From Apostichopus japonicus (taxonomy: Eukaryota; Echinodermata; Holothuroidea; Aspidochirotida; Stichopodidae), in the NCBI RefSeq assembly GCF_037975245.1, contig NC_092568.1, forward strand, positions 16,945,001 to 17,009,000: a stretch of DNA of 64,000 bases, given 5' to 3'. Position numbers and translations under genes: made by a program. Shown in pieces: positions 37,175 through 50,100 of this stretch. Within the stretch, counting starts at the first letter, position 1. Each line of letters starts with the position of its first letter. The notes under the pieces were generated by a model. It searched no databases, had not been told where the DNA came from, and saw nothing but the letters and a program-made list of their open reading frames with translations.

Positions 37175-37210
<36 letters not shown>

Positions 37211-37300
37211 GGCTATATATATATAGGCTATATATATATAGGCTATATATATATAGGCTATATATATATATATAGGCTATATATATGTTGATACTAGATG
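37155..37300. repeat. TA microsatellite with 'taggcta' interruptions
   Basis: (TA)n interrupted four times by 'taggctata'. It abuts the left arm of the palindrome at 37281-37459, and a short TA run also follows on the right at 37524-37543. Confidence 0.85.
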
Positions 37301-37319
37301 AGACTAGTGGAACACTAAT

Positions 37320-37365
37320 AGTTGTAACTCGGAGTTTCACGCGTTATAGCGATCGTCAGACAACT
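37320..37365 (-). ncRNA. Candidate hammerhead-ribozyme-like motif (left arm)
   Basis: The mirror copy of the motif at 37375-37420, on the minus strand: CTGACGA complement at 37353-37359 and GAAA complement at 37335-37338, with the same stem I. Being in opposite strands, the two copies would also pair with each other in any transcript crossing the palindrome. Confidence 0.38.
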
Positions 37366-37374
37366 GGTTGTCTG

Positions 37375-37420
37375 AGTTGTCTGACGATCGCTATAACGCG
37401 TGAAACTCCGAGTTACAACT
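37375..37420 (+). ncRNA. Candidate hammerhead-ribozyme-like motif (right arm)
   Basis: Read as RNA: stem I AGUUGU (37375-37380) pairs with ACAACU (37415-37420); CUGACGA (37381-37387) fits the CUGANGA core; stem II CGC (37389-37391) pairs with GCG (37398-37400) around UAUAAC; GAAA is at 37402-37405; stem III ACU/AGU closes a CCG loop; the predicted cleavage triplet is GUU, ending at 37414. Weak points are a U-U pair at the base of stem II and the short stem III. Short-stem-III type I hammerheads are known from Penelope-like elements and retrozymes. Activity is not shown. Confidence 0.42.
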
Positions 37421-37459
37421 ACTAGTGTTCCACTAGTCTCATCTAGTATCAACATATAT

Positions 37460-40400
37460 TCCGCTCTGTCCAATGGACATAGAGCACTCTGCGCCAAGAT
37501 AGACGCCAACCTACTCTACTCTAGGCTATATATATATATATATAAATATGAAACGAGTTGTATTCAGGTTTGATTCAAAATCTTAGTGGATTATTTCTCA
37601 ATAAACTTAACTTGCATGCGAGGTTATGCCGGGGAAAGCCTGCTTGCGTACCGTATAAAATATATACATATATGTATATAGCCTATGGTATATACTATAC
37701 GTTCTCGATTCTTGACACGCTTGACGCATCATTAGCTGTTCTGAATTTTTACCACATGCGTCACGTGTTCAATGTTAGGCTATATAGGCTATACACACTT
37801 TCACTTTTCAAACTAACAATATTGAACGTCGTTCTGTCTACATGTGAGTGACATATGTTGTGAGTGACATATGTTGAAAATAATGTATAGGAATGAAGGG
37901 TGTGCTATAGCCAAAATGACAGATTTATGAACCGGTTGGATTTGGGGTTCTTTCTCAGAAGATTTCATTTCTGTATAGATGCTTTACGGTGCAGGCCCAG
38001 ATCATTTATCTCACAATTTCGACTACTTTCTCACTTTTTGCCAGACTTTTTTATACACATGCAGAAACTCGTAATTTCGATTGTCAGTTATTACAATTTT
38101 GACTATTGCATCTCAAAGTTTGGTTCTATGGCGTTTTATTTAAAATCGTTGACAATCGTCTCGTTATTCCGACCAGTTATATCTACTTTTTTCCACAGCT
38201 TTCCTCAAAATTTCGGACAACTTCGAAACTTTATTTTCCATATTTGAACTCTTTGATCTCCACATTGTGAAACTTCTTCGAAATTTCGGCTGTAACTATA
38301 TGTATAAAGAAAGTCTCTTTGCAAATTGCTCTGAAATAAATTGTAAAATGCCGCATTTTGAAAGGTTTAGGGGAACTTATATGCTTAAAGTCTAACTTGA
38401 ATATATTGAATGGCTTTCAAAGCGGTTTCGTGTTATGCGTCACTCGATTAGCTTAAGTAGTGGCGTCGATGCCATTGAATGTTCGGTAGTGTCCCCGAGC
38501 CCCGAGTCCTGCACTGCTATCGACGCCCAGTGTCGTGTTGTTTTGTAACTGGGCAATAACTAATTAAGTCATAAGTTAGATGCAAATTCTCGTAAAACAT
38601 CTGCAATTATGTGTCACGCAACATTTTACTATGTGTATTTATACAAGGTCGGATTATACTCCAACCACACCACACCCCACCCCACTCCCCCACCCCAAAC
38701 ACATACACAAGAAGTGGGAACTTGAGAGGAAAGGGGGAAGGAGAGGAACAAGAAGATTACAAACATGAGAATAGTTGCACAATTTCTTTCCAAGACTGAG
38801 ATGTAGCTCATGTTTTGCAAGATTTCTATCATATATTTCACTGATGATATATATATAAGTCATATAAAAGTAAAGTTGATTCACCCTTCGCATTCACGGT
38901 GGGTATAAGAATTGCGAAAGTGCAAGGACAAACGCTGGTTCGTTACTTTCCATAACAAAGAACTGTTGGACACCTCAAGTCGCAAGAAAACTTGATTCTT
39001 GCAATGACGTTTATCTACATAACCCCAAAAGCGAACAAAGGATCTCAAAGTCAACATTGTTCCGCCTAGCGTTAACTAAAATACAAACACGTTCTTCTTC
39101 CCTCGTTTGACTGACATTGTTCGTATAGCTTGTGATTTGAGTGAAGTGGCGGAATAAAGCAATGCCATTCGATGCGCAATTCAAGCATATATAGTATGGT
39201 TTATACCGGACATCAGTACAAGTATATCCAACTGTGATACTACAAGCTGGGAAGTTCTACAAGAAACAATGATTCATGATAAAAAAAAAGAAAAAACATA
39301 ACGTTTAATTTCCTCGCTCTTCTCATCTCGACAGTGGTGTTATTTTGCAAACGAAAGGGCTTTAGGTTTTGAGGGTACACCAACAGTTCAGTAAAACCTT
39401 ATTTAGTCCCCCAACTACCCCGCTGTACCCTGTTCCCATGTTAGGCAGAGATCAAATAAATCTGAACCGAACCGGTTGCTTTTCATTACAAAATACAATA
39501 TTGGCATATATTGCCAAATATTGGCAAATATATATATATATATATACCGATCGTTCTGTTCAATCCAGTCGAATAGTTTGAATGGAAAATATTAGTGCAC
39601 TAAAAGTTTTTATTTGAGGAGTTCTCACTCACCAAATTTGTTAGTAAGTCTGACTATTAGCTATTGCTTTGAGTAGCTTTGAGTAAAATGTTTGTTTCTG
39701 TTTGTCCCGATGTTGCTGCTTCTTGGTGCCCCCCCCCCACCCTGCCTCAACCCCTTCAGACGCCGGATAAGTGAAAGTTTCCAGAGTATTAAGATGACAC
39801 GTGTAGGCTACTCACATATTCGATAGGCTAGTCAAGATTACTCTACAATAAACCTATACTGTTGTTTATCATTTCTCTCGCAATTCCAAAGGTCACGCTG
39901 TACAAATGGTTTGTCAGTTGTCTCATTTTCAGTGTTCAACCGTTCAAATAAACCGGGATTATATAGGTTAATACTGCCTGTTATATTGTTCATTGATCTT
40001 TGCTTTTGTGAACGGGTGATATCTGTCTTTGTAATACAATGCACAGTCGAAAAAACATGGTTGACAAATTGGTTGTTTGACAATTTTATATATTGATAAC
40101 AACAAGAAGTGCATTCACTGTTAAGAATATCCTCTCTCTTGTTTTCTTTTTTTGTTTTTTTTGCGGAACGTTAGTTTAGGATTTAAATTTCAGTAAAAGA
40201 ATTCAGAAAGAAAGAAGGGCAAAAAACTGATCAAAACAACTATACAGACGAACTTGTTTCATGTAGTTTATCTGGGATACTAATCATCGGTTTCAATAGC
40301 TTTGCTAAGTTAAAAAATAAATCACAAGAAAACCGATGAGGAAAAAAACAATTTTTGTGAAAGAGCAAAGCCTGACGTTTTTGGCTAGAATGCCATCGTG

Positions 40401-41089
40401 GTTCTCAGAATTTCATGTTGCTCTGTGTTCGGTGACAAACACATGTAACCAAATTAGGCTAAGGGATTCAAGTCAGTAACCTCGTATAGCCTGTAGTGAA
40501 CGTATAGCAATTTTTAAATATAGTGCATTGAGAAGACGAACGGAGTAATTTATGCATATACAGGTTTTGTTCTTGTTTTCAAGTTTGTTTCATATTTTCT
40601 ATTACATATCGAGCACTAACGTTATAGGTATTCAACGTTTTAGATTACCACAAAACAATCCACAATTCACTGCAATGTATTTATGTATGCCTCTTTACAA
40701 TCACACCACACTTATGCCTGATAAGGTCGGATTTCCAATGACAATGTGTACACAGAGTTGTATATAGATATGTATACTGCCCTCTCAAAAGTCCATCGCA
40801 CTTCTATATTGCCTAGAGTTTTACAGACGATGTTTAAATAACCATTTTTAAGAGTTGTACATTTGTCTTTTTCTCTGGTTTCATACAATATGTTCAAAGA
40901 CATCGCGGTACATCATAATTGTTTTTCACTTAGTCTTAATAACAGCGGATCCGCACCTTACTGTGTCACTGGTCCGGTCGCAGTTACTTTAGTTTCGTGG
41001 TCTAATTGTTTTCCTTCACTTAATTGTTCAGAAAAATGTTCTGTTGTTGCTTTTATTGACCCATGTTTTCTCTTGTCGTTTTTTTTTAC
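37460..41089. other. Region upstream of the EGF gene, no coding exon recognised
   Basis: AT-rich, short frames only. A 5' UTR exon and promoter of the EGF gene probably lie here or further left, because the ATG exon begins at a good splice acceptor. A short inverted repeat (gtggcgtcgatg / tatcgacgcccag) is at about 38460-38532. C-rich patches lie at 38665-38700 and 39728-39740. Confidence 0.4.
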
Positions 41090-41091
41090 AG

Positions 41092-41177
41092 CATGAAGAT
41101 CGTTCGTACAATTCTGCCAGTAACTTGCCTATTGATTTCTATGGTTACTTTGAACTGCCAAGGACAAATAGCTTACG
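41092..41177 (+). CDS. EGF gene exon 1: signal peptide
   Basis: ATG at 41093, one base after an acceptor (a long T tract ending TTACAG). Encodes MKIVRTILPVTCLLISMVTL then NCQGQIAY, a signal peptide with probable cleavage near residue 23-25. Donor GTTAGT at 41178, phase 1. A non-coding exon upstream is implied. Confidence 0.82.
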
Positions 41178-44100
41178 GTTAGTTGTATTTCTACTATTGG
41201 TAGCCTACAGTTAAGGTCCTTGGATTGTTGACCGATTTACGTCCTTGCTTTTGGAATGTCAACTTGGGTCTTAGATCTACACCAAGAGGTCAGAACTTTG
41301 ATAACAATTACACTTTTATTCCACTTGAGAATCCACCCAACGTTAATACGCAAATTAACCCACATAATGATGACCTAATAAGAGGGAACCATGCTTGGAT
41401 TCACAATCGCATTAATGAACACAGCGCAAATTCCTTCAACTACACAGTGCACTCTTTTTTTCTCTGTAAAACATATACAGTCATCATTCACTACCAATGT
41501 CTACCCGAGTTTGAAAATTAAACAACCAGACCCGTAGCCAGGCCTGTGCACGCCGTCAGGCGCGTAGCCAGGACTTTGCCAAGGGAGAGGCGAAACTGTA
41601 GATTCGGCATTGCAAACTATCTAAGCGTAGCGCCACCATGATTGGCGCGAAGCGTACAAGAAAATTTTGGCTGTAAATGCCTCACAGATTGCCGGAAATG
41701 GCACTTCCCATGCCTTGTTAGTTGCATCTTAGCATTTTCTCTTTTGGAAATAATAGCGATATCATAAAAACCTTAAAATTTTTTGTAAAATATATGCTCA
41801 AGGGGGGGGGGGGCGGCTGCCCCCTTCGCCCCCCTTGGCTACGCGCCTGCGTGACGTCGTAGGGGTTGGAGAGGGCTGGCGGACGACCTCTCTGTACAAA
41901 CTATTGTACTTTCCACCATATGTGCCTCTTACTGTGTACAAAAACAAGTTACATGATACAAGTATTGTTATCCCCGGTGCCCCTCCTTAACCTCTTGGTG
42001 CATTACAAACTCAGAACTCCTGGCTATGAGCCTGTCCACAATTCTAGTTGCTCAGGCATGTAGGCCTGTGTAAACTTTCGATGCGTAATGCATGGAACCA
42101 GGTTCACACTTTAATAAACTACCCACAAACCACCCATAAAACTAACTATTCATAAACAAACTCGTAATAGGATCGCAATTTCCTTCCGACCTGACATAAC
42201 TCAAGCAATAAAAATAAATTGACGTAGCTCCAATCAGCACTGAAATGACTTGGACTGAATCATCACTTGACCCAGTCAAGGGAAGGACAGAATGATCACT
42301 TGATCTGATTGTTTTACTTGACTTAACTAATAATGACTGACCATACAACCTACTTCAATTTCTATGGACTGGACTCGAACGATGCAAGGGTGACTCGATA
42401 CAACACTGCCACAAAGTTCCTCAATCCAAATTTAAGAGCACCACGGGTGCATGCTATTTTTCTCTGTCAAAAAAGTTAAAAACATTTGCATAGTTTGCAT
42501 CCTGTAGTAGCTAGTCACATTTACGTGTATTGATTAAAGTACCAAATGGCTTCCAATGTCTAAGAGATTGAAGAAAGCCCTGTCCAGCAGACGACGGTTG
42601 AAACTTTATGGACTAAACCAAGGGCCCTAGCCTAACCTATACATACCTAAAATATAATTAATACCATATGCTCGTCTTCTTTCAATGGCTACTGCTTTAG
42701 ATCAGAGTTATTTACAAATGTCTGTGTTTCAGTTGAACTTGGAGGCTAGCTTGGCTAAGAGTCTAAGACTAGAGTAAGATTACCGCCTGTTACAAATCCC
42801 ATTTCGCACAGGCCTAAACGTTACAATAGGCTAACTAGTCATAGGCTAGACCTACACTACTGTAGACCCCCTAGGCCATTTTCACTTGGAAGTTGTAGAT
42901 TAGTCCTAACTTAGGCCAATTGAATATGCAACGCCATTGATATATTTTAGTTTAATTAATAGTAACAGCGCCCGAATTGATTTTATGAACGAATCAAATG
43001 CTATCCGCACATAATATATGCAGAATAGGCCTAGCCTAACTGAATCATCTTCTTGAGCATGGGACAGCCTGAGAAATGTTTAAGATAACATAAAGTCCTA
43101 GGTTTGTGCAAAGTTTTTCGATTATAAGAACATCCTCTTTCACACATATTTAAAAAAAGGTAAGATTCTGTGTATCTGAACTGCTCCAAGTTTTGCATGA
43201 AGAGAATGAATAAATAAAACAGCATGAACAGAAAATTTTCTTTCACTTTATCATCTTTTGTACCTTCTGCTTTCACTCTTTGTCAGTTGTGTCATAATCC
43301 TCACTGTAGTTTCTGTATTTATCTCACACAGTTTGTGAAAATGAGCCTTGCCAAAATGGAGGAAGTTGCCTTATCAACAGTCAAAACCCTTCAGAGTTTT
43401 TGTGCGTCTGTACAGATTTTTACAATGGAACATTCTGTGAAAACTACCTTGGTGAGTAAACTGGTCTATTTTTTACATTTAACATATGTACAACATGAAC
43501 TTCTCATCTTTAGTGCTAAATGTATAACCTGGATGCAATAGACTTGTCTTAGAGCAGTTGTTAGATAAAAAGGCTTTGAAAAGGGAATCTAATTGTGTGT
43601 GAAATATTTATATCTTTTATGTTAAATTTTGAACTATGATTTGACAGATGAAATTTTGTTCTGTCCTGACAGTGCAAAAGTGCAAAATTAACCTTAACAT
43701 TGTGTAAAAGTATTGCAACGATCTCACAGGCAAGAGATCCGTTAACATGTAGAATGTATTTTAATACAGTTATTAGATTTGATTAGGACACATCTCTCAC
43801 ACTCACTTAACTCATTAAGCATAACAGCAAATGATGGGGAATGTACCATTTCACCTATTAGAGAATTTTTAGGTAGCAAAAGAATGTTAAGCGATTAATC
43901 GTGCATGTCACAGCAACTGGTAAATTGTGATAAAGAGAAAGTGGGCTTGATCTGGATCTGAAAGGGGTCATAATATTTGGGACACAGTGCTAAATGTTAC
44001 CAATTTAAATAACTGTTTAAGGTAGATTGGAGGGCACAAAAGTTGTTCAAAAATACCCAAACAGTTTGGAGGTTTCAGTTATACCAGCCTTCAGATAAGT

Positions 44101-47100
44101 AGTAAATTCTCTTCAAGTTAACATCTTTGTTGATCTGACATTGCAATAAATAGAAATAATACATTTGCATACTTTAACTTGATACAAAATTATGTGTGGT
44201 TGATATCATCAAATTTGCTCCTTGAAGTGAAGGCCAAAGCTATTTCAAGCATGCTCATGCATCTATAACAGAGAGCATTTTACCTTTATCTTCCCTTCCC
44301 CTAGGTTCACCTTTATAATATCTTAGCTAGGAGCACAGATAGGAAGTCCTCCTACATCACACTTCCCAGAAAGATTACTAATAGTTCCAACTTACAAGCC
44401 AACAATAAACATAATAACAAACATTCCCAACCTGTAAGTCCCAGTAGACCACTTACACTTTGATTTCTATAGTAACTATCTACAAAAGAAGCCCTACATC
44501 TGTCTGTGCATCTGATATCAGATCTCTCCAATAAAGTATCCTTTGGTATGATGTAATTGCCAGTGATTTCATAGCGTGGACATTTCTTAATTTATAGCTT
44601 AACATCTGTTTACTAGAAGGTAAATATGTGGGCAGAGTAACCTCCTGTCCCATCCCCTCTGTAATCCATTGTCAGAGCCTAGATATAAGATGTTATTTTC
44701 ACCAATCGTAGTCAGCATGATTCAACATGTTGGAGCTGTGCTTAGCACGGTTCTCTCAAACTTTCATTTCCCTGACACACTCACTGTACTCAGTAGATAC
44801 CTAGCCAGTTGAAGATCTAATATACCATTTAATTCAACTACTTGTACATGTCCTTATTTCTTGGTCACATACTGCTGTGACACACTATTCATATTTAATT
44901 CAGTGAGTATTGATCAACCCATTTTCACATTTTGGTTGATGCTATTGATTGAGAAATGAGCATAATTCAATCTAATACAACTGGACAATGGTTTAAAAAC
45001 TACAGTGTGATTATTAGAAAAATTGTATACATGTATGTATGTATGTATGTATGTATTTTAGATCCTCCTGCAAGCAGGAGGATCTGAGATTGTTATGCTT
45101 TTGTAAGCTTTGGACTTTGACAAGTTCCTTTAAGCTCTCTTTGAAAGGAAGTTTCAAAGATAACACTGTTGCATACAGTATATCATGTTTACAGCACACA
45201 TCAGTTATTGACATGAGACTTATCATATTTTCGGGAGATTTGTTATTTTTTAAGTCAGCTGAGTCACGTTTGTGCACAATGCTGTAATTGTTACAGATTA
45301 CACGTGAAGACTGGGCTTTGTGATAATAACGCAAACTGCTACTTGTCAATTTGAATTGGGTCTCTCTCCATGAAATAAAACATTTGGTTTAGCCCCTGCT
45401 AGGCAGTACAATCAAACTGGACACCTTCCACAGGGTTTTGTTTCCAGACCCTGCCAAACCTTTGTCAGTACTGCCAAATTGCTCACCGAAGCAAGTGGCA
45501 GTTTTCTTAAAAGCAAATGCCTTTGAAAAGTTTTGAAGTGTTGAACTCCAGTGTCTGTTGTTATTGGCTGATCATTTTTTCCCCTCTAATTTTGTCCTAC
45601 AATTGATCTGTTGCCTTTTCCTGTCTCCCACATTGCCATATGTATACACTGCCAATAAAGTTTCTTTAATTTGTAATTTGCTGCAGTTTATGGTGTAATT
45701 CAAAGGAAAAGCAAACCAAACCATCACTATTAGTTACTGGATTTAGTTGCTTGCAATGAACAACTACACTATTACCTATTGAAAATTAGAGAGCTTTTTT
45801 CAAGGGGTTGGGGGTGGGGGGGGGGAGGGGATTGAGAGGATGTTGTTGATTGATATCAGTTCAATCATTATGGTTGAGTTTGCTGCTCCATTTATCCTGG
45901 GCATGTCATGGTCATGTGGTTTAACCAGGAGGGTTCCCATGCCATAACAGTGAACAACAGCTATTTATATTCAGTGGCCTAGCCACAATCTACAATAACC
46001 ACATCACTAGTTACAATAAGATTAACTGAAAATGGCTTCCTCAATTGTGAATGGAAAATGTTGATCAATGATAGAAACAAAGATAACCTTTGCTTTAATC
46101 TTGTATTTTTCACATTACTTTTGTTGTTCATATATGGATGTTTTGTGGCTCTAAAATGTACCTGTACTAGTAGTAATGTTAGTGTGTTAACAGTCTACCC
46201 TTACTAGTAGTATTGTTGGTGGGTGTATAATGTACCTGTACTAGTAGTAATGTTGGTGGGTGTACAGTCTACCTGTACTAGTAGTAATGTTAGTGTGTTA
46301 ACAGTCTACCCTTACTAGTAGTATTGTTGGTGGGTGTATAATGTACCTGTACTAGTAGTAATGTTGGTGGGTGTACAGTGTACCTGTACTAGTAGTAATG
46401 TTAGTGTGTTTACAGTCTACCCTTACTAGTAGTAATGTTGGTGGGTGTACAGTCTACCTGTACTAGTAGTAATGTTGGTGGGTGTACAGTGTACCTGTAC
46501 TAGTAGTAATGTTAGTGTGTTAACAGTCTACCCTTACTAGTAGTATTGTTGGTGGGTGTATAATGTACCTGTACTAGTAGTAATGTTGGTGGGTGTACAG
46601 TGTACCTGTACTAGTAGTAATGTTAGTGTGTTTACAGTCTACCCTTACTAGTAGTAATGTTGGTGGGTGTATAATGTACCTGTACTAGTAGTAATGTTAG
46701 TGTGTTTACAGTCTACCCTTACTAGTAGTAATGTTGGTGGGTGTACAGTCTACCTGTACTAGTAGTAATGTTGGTGGGTGTACAGTCTACCTGTACTAGT
46801 AGTAATGTTGGTGGGTGTACAGTGTACCTGTACTAGTAGTAATGTTAGTTTGTTTACAGTGTACCTGTACTAGTAGTAATGTTGGTGGGTGTACAGTCTA
46901 CCTGTACTAGTAGTAATGTTGGTGGGTGTACAGTGTACCTGTACTAATAGTTATGTTAGTGTGTTTACAGTCTACCTGTACTAGTAGTATTGTTGGTGGG
47001 TGTACAGTGTACCTGTACTAGTAGTAATGTTAGTGTGTTTACAGTCAACCTGTACTAGTAGTAATGTAAGTGTATTTATAGTCTGCCTATACTAGTAGTA

Positions 47101-50100
47101 TGTTGGTGGGTGTATAATGTACCTGTACTAGTAGTAATGTTGGTGGGTTTACAGTGTACCTGTACTATTAGTAATGTTAGTGTGTTTACAGTCTACCCTT
47201 ACTAGTAGTAATGTTAGTGTGTTTACAGTCTACCTGTACTAGTAGTATTGTTGGTGGGTGTACAGTCTACCTGTACTAGTAGTAATGTTAGTGTGTTTAC
47301 AGTCTACCCTTACTAGTTGTAATGTTGGTGGGTGTACAGTCTACCTGTACTAGTAGTAATGTTGGTGGGTGTACAGTCTACCTGTACTAGTAGTAATGTT
47401 AGTGTGTTTACAGTCTACCTGTACTAGTAGTATTGTTGGTGGGTGTATAATGTACCTGTACTAGTAGTAATGTTGGTGGGTGTACAGTGTACCTGTACTA
47501 ATAGTTATGTTAGTGTGTTTACAGTCTACCTGTACTAGTAGTAATGTTAGTGTGTTTACAGTCTACCTGTACTAGTAGTATTGTTGGTGGGTGTACAGTG
47601 TACCTGTACTAGTAGTAATGTTAGTGTGTTTACAGTCAACCTGTACTAGTAGTAATGTAAGTGTATTTATAGTCTGCCTGTACTAGTAGTATGTTGGTGG
47701 GTGTATAATGTACCTGTACTAGTAGTAATGTTGGTGGGTTTACAGTGTACCTGTACTATTAGTAGTGTGTTTACAGTCAACCTGTACTAGTAGTAATGTT
47801 AGTGTGTTTACAGTCTACCTGTACTAGTAGTAAATGTGGGTTTACAGTCAACCTGTACTAGTAGTAATGTTGGTGGGTTTACAGTTTGCCTGTAGTACCT
47901 GTACCAGTAGTAATGATTTGTGGGTTTGTCGTGAACCTGTAATTTTCTTGTAGCAGAATCAATAGAATAGGACATAAAATATGATTATGTTTGACTTCAG
48001 CTTTGTCAATACTAAGTAATCAACGCTTATTTCTTCCTCAGGTCCAACTGACTGTGGAGAACTTCCCTGTTTGAACGGTGGGACCTGCTTTCAGGGTGCT
48101 AACGCGAGAATATGGTGTCAGTGTTCGGATCGATATACTGGTACTCTATGCCAAAGACTAGATGGTTAGTCACCTATCTGAACTTATTTTCTTCTTGTAG
48201 ACATCGTTTGACCTTGTTCGGTTTCCTCCTGAAATTCCTTGTTGACCATTTGTAGTTTTGTATTTGACTTAAAAAAGACTATTTGATGAGACTTACTGTA
48301 GTACAAAGCGGTCTCAGTATTTTTTCAATTGGATCTATACAGTATGGTACAGGAACAAATAAAACTTTCTCTTTTGTTTACCTTGTGAACAGGTTGTGCA
48401 GTTTTAAAGAATGGGATTATTGCAATGTAAGGTTTATAAATCATCATTACAATTGGTCCGGATATCAAATATCAATGTCAATACCTGTGGTTAGATAGAA
48501 CAAATTGAAAATGACTCATGGTCTATTGTGTGAGTCCTGTAAACCTTATACTAACTTGAAACAGGTACTTAATATACTTCATGTCATTGATCAAGTGAAT
48601 TTATCTCCTCCCTTCAGTGATTTCCTTTTCAAATGGACTTGTTCCCACCACATGTGTTCCATTTTAAAAAATCACTTAAGGCACAGATTTATTTTAATAT
48701 GCTTTTGGATGTTAATAAAACATTAATAAAACACTGCAATCAGTCCAGGTTCCCTTTATAGCACTTTTAATTGTTGAGAAATAACCCATTAAACAACTGT
48801 GTCATATCAGTAAAAGTGACTGGACTATTAAGTCTAATACACAGACCATTTATGTCAATTCCTCAGAGGCAACACAAAACTTAATGGGATAAGCGTAGTG
48901 CATATCATGGCCTTAAATGACACGATTTATACAATTTGTTACAAATTTTGTCAATGACAAATGGTGTTGATTGTCATCTAAGAGGGCTCTGCTGTTCATT
49001 TGAAGTTGAAAGAACATGTTTTTGTTGAGTTATTAATATTTGTAAAACAAGGGATTAACATTACCATATACTGTAGGTCTGAAGGAGGTGCCAACCTCAT
49101 CATCTATAACTATTAAAAGAGCATTTCCACAGATTTAGCATATTTATCAAAGGGGAATATCTTGGAAACTGCAATAGCTTTAGAAACATTACTCGCACCA
49201 AAGTGTTTCTTTGTTTTGTTTTTGTTCAATGTGGACTATGAATCATCCTCTAATGATGATCTTTATAACCTCAAGATGTGGCAGTAAAATGTTACCAGAG
49301 TTTGCTTAGTAACTCGTAACTAACACTTATCTGTAATTGGTACAGAGAAAGTGACCTTTTCTCTGCCCCACACCCCCCCCCCCTCTATGGAAAATGTAAG
49401 GACAGATTGCTACTGTGATGTTAACACCTCGAGATGATCTTGATTAGTTTCAGCATGTGACAGCACTCCTTGCCAGAATGGTGGACTTTGTTCCCTGCAT
49501 GATGGAGGCTACTCTTGTTCATGTGCTCCTGGATATGCCGGTGCTACCTGCAGCCTCTTTATAACAAGTAAGGCTTCAAACAGTTTGAAGGAAAAAAAAT
49601 GCATTGCCTATGTAATTTTTGTTAAGTATAATGGAATCTTTGGAATATCTGACATTTCAGTATTTTAAGTGTTAGACTACATGTCAGTGATCACAGCATT
49701 TAGTTGCATGCAGTATCTATTGGGTAAATGTATAAAAAGAACACACACAGACACAAATAGATAACTAAAATACATTTAAAATGCATAGATGATGGTTTTA
49801 CAGTTTCGCACTGAAGCTTCAACCCTGCCCCGACTAACCTTGTTGAGCTATTCAATGGTTCATCTTCTGACTCCTTTTTTTCGTTCTGACACATGCAGCC
49901 CGATGTGCAAGTTTACCTTGCGAAAACGGAGGCACATGTTTCGTTTCGAGCTTTGATGTCCAGCAGTATTATTGTGCTTGTCCAACAGGATTTTATGGAG
50001 ATCACTGCCATTTGTCTGTAACTGGTAAGAATCTTGTTGACGGGGGGAAAAAAAGGAAACAATATCTAAAAGTTTAGGTTGGTTTGCTTCGGCCTCACCA

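Larger units (their letters stand above)
37281..37459. repeat. Palindrome: two 85-bp arms, 9-bp spacer
   Basis: The left arm 37281-37365 and right arm 37375-37459 are reverse complements with one mismatch seen (aacactaatag against aacactagtag). The spacer is ggttgtctg. Such near-identity implies recent formation or active maintenance. Each arm contains the hammerhead-like core described separately. The TA-rich flanks suggest a mobile origin, but no transposon family was identified. Confidence 0.93.

Noticed and set aside
41225..41521. 98-codon plus-strand frame in EGF gene intron 1
   Set aside because: It follows the exon 1 donor directly, is not in a phase that would extend the EGF protein, and shows no domain.
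46141..47935. Regular repeats that could be mistaken for a CRISPR array
   Set aside because: Units are contiguous with no unique spacers, in an intron of a eukaryotic gene; it is a minisatellite.
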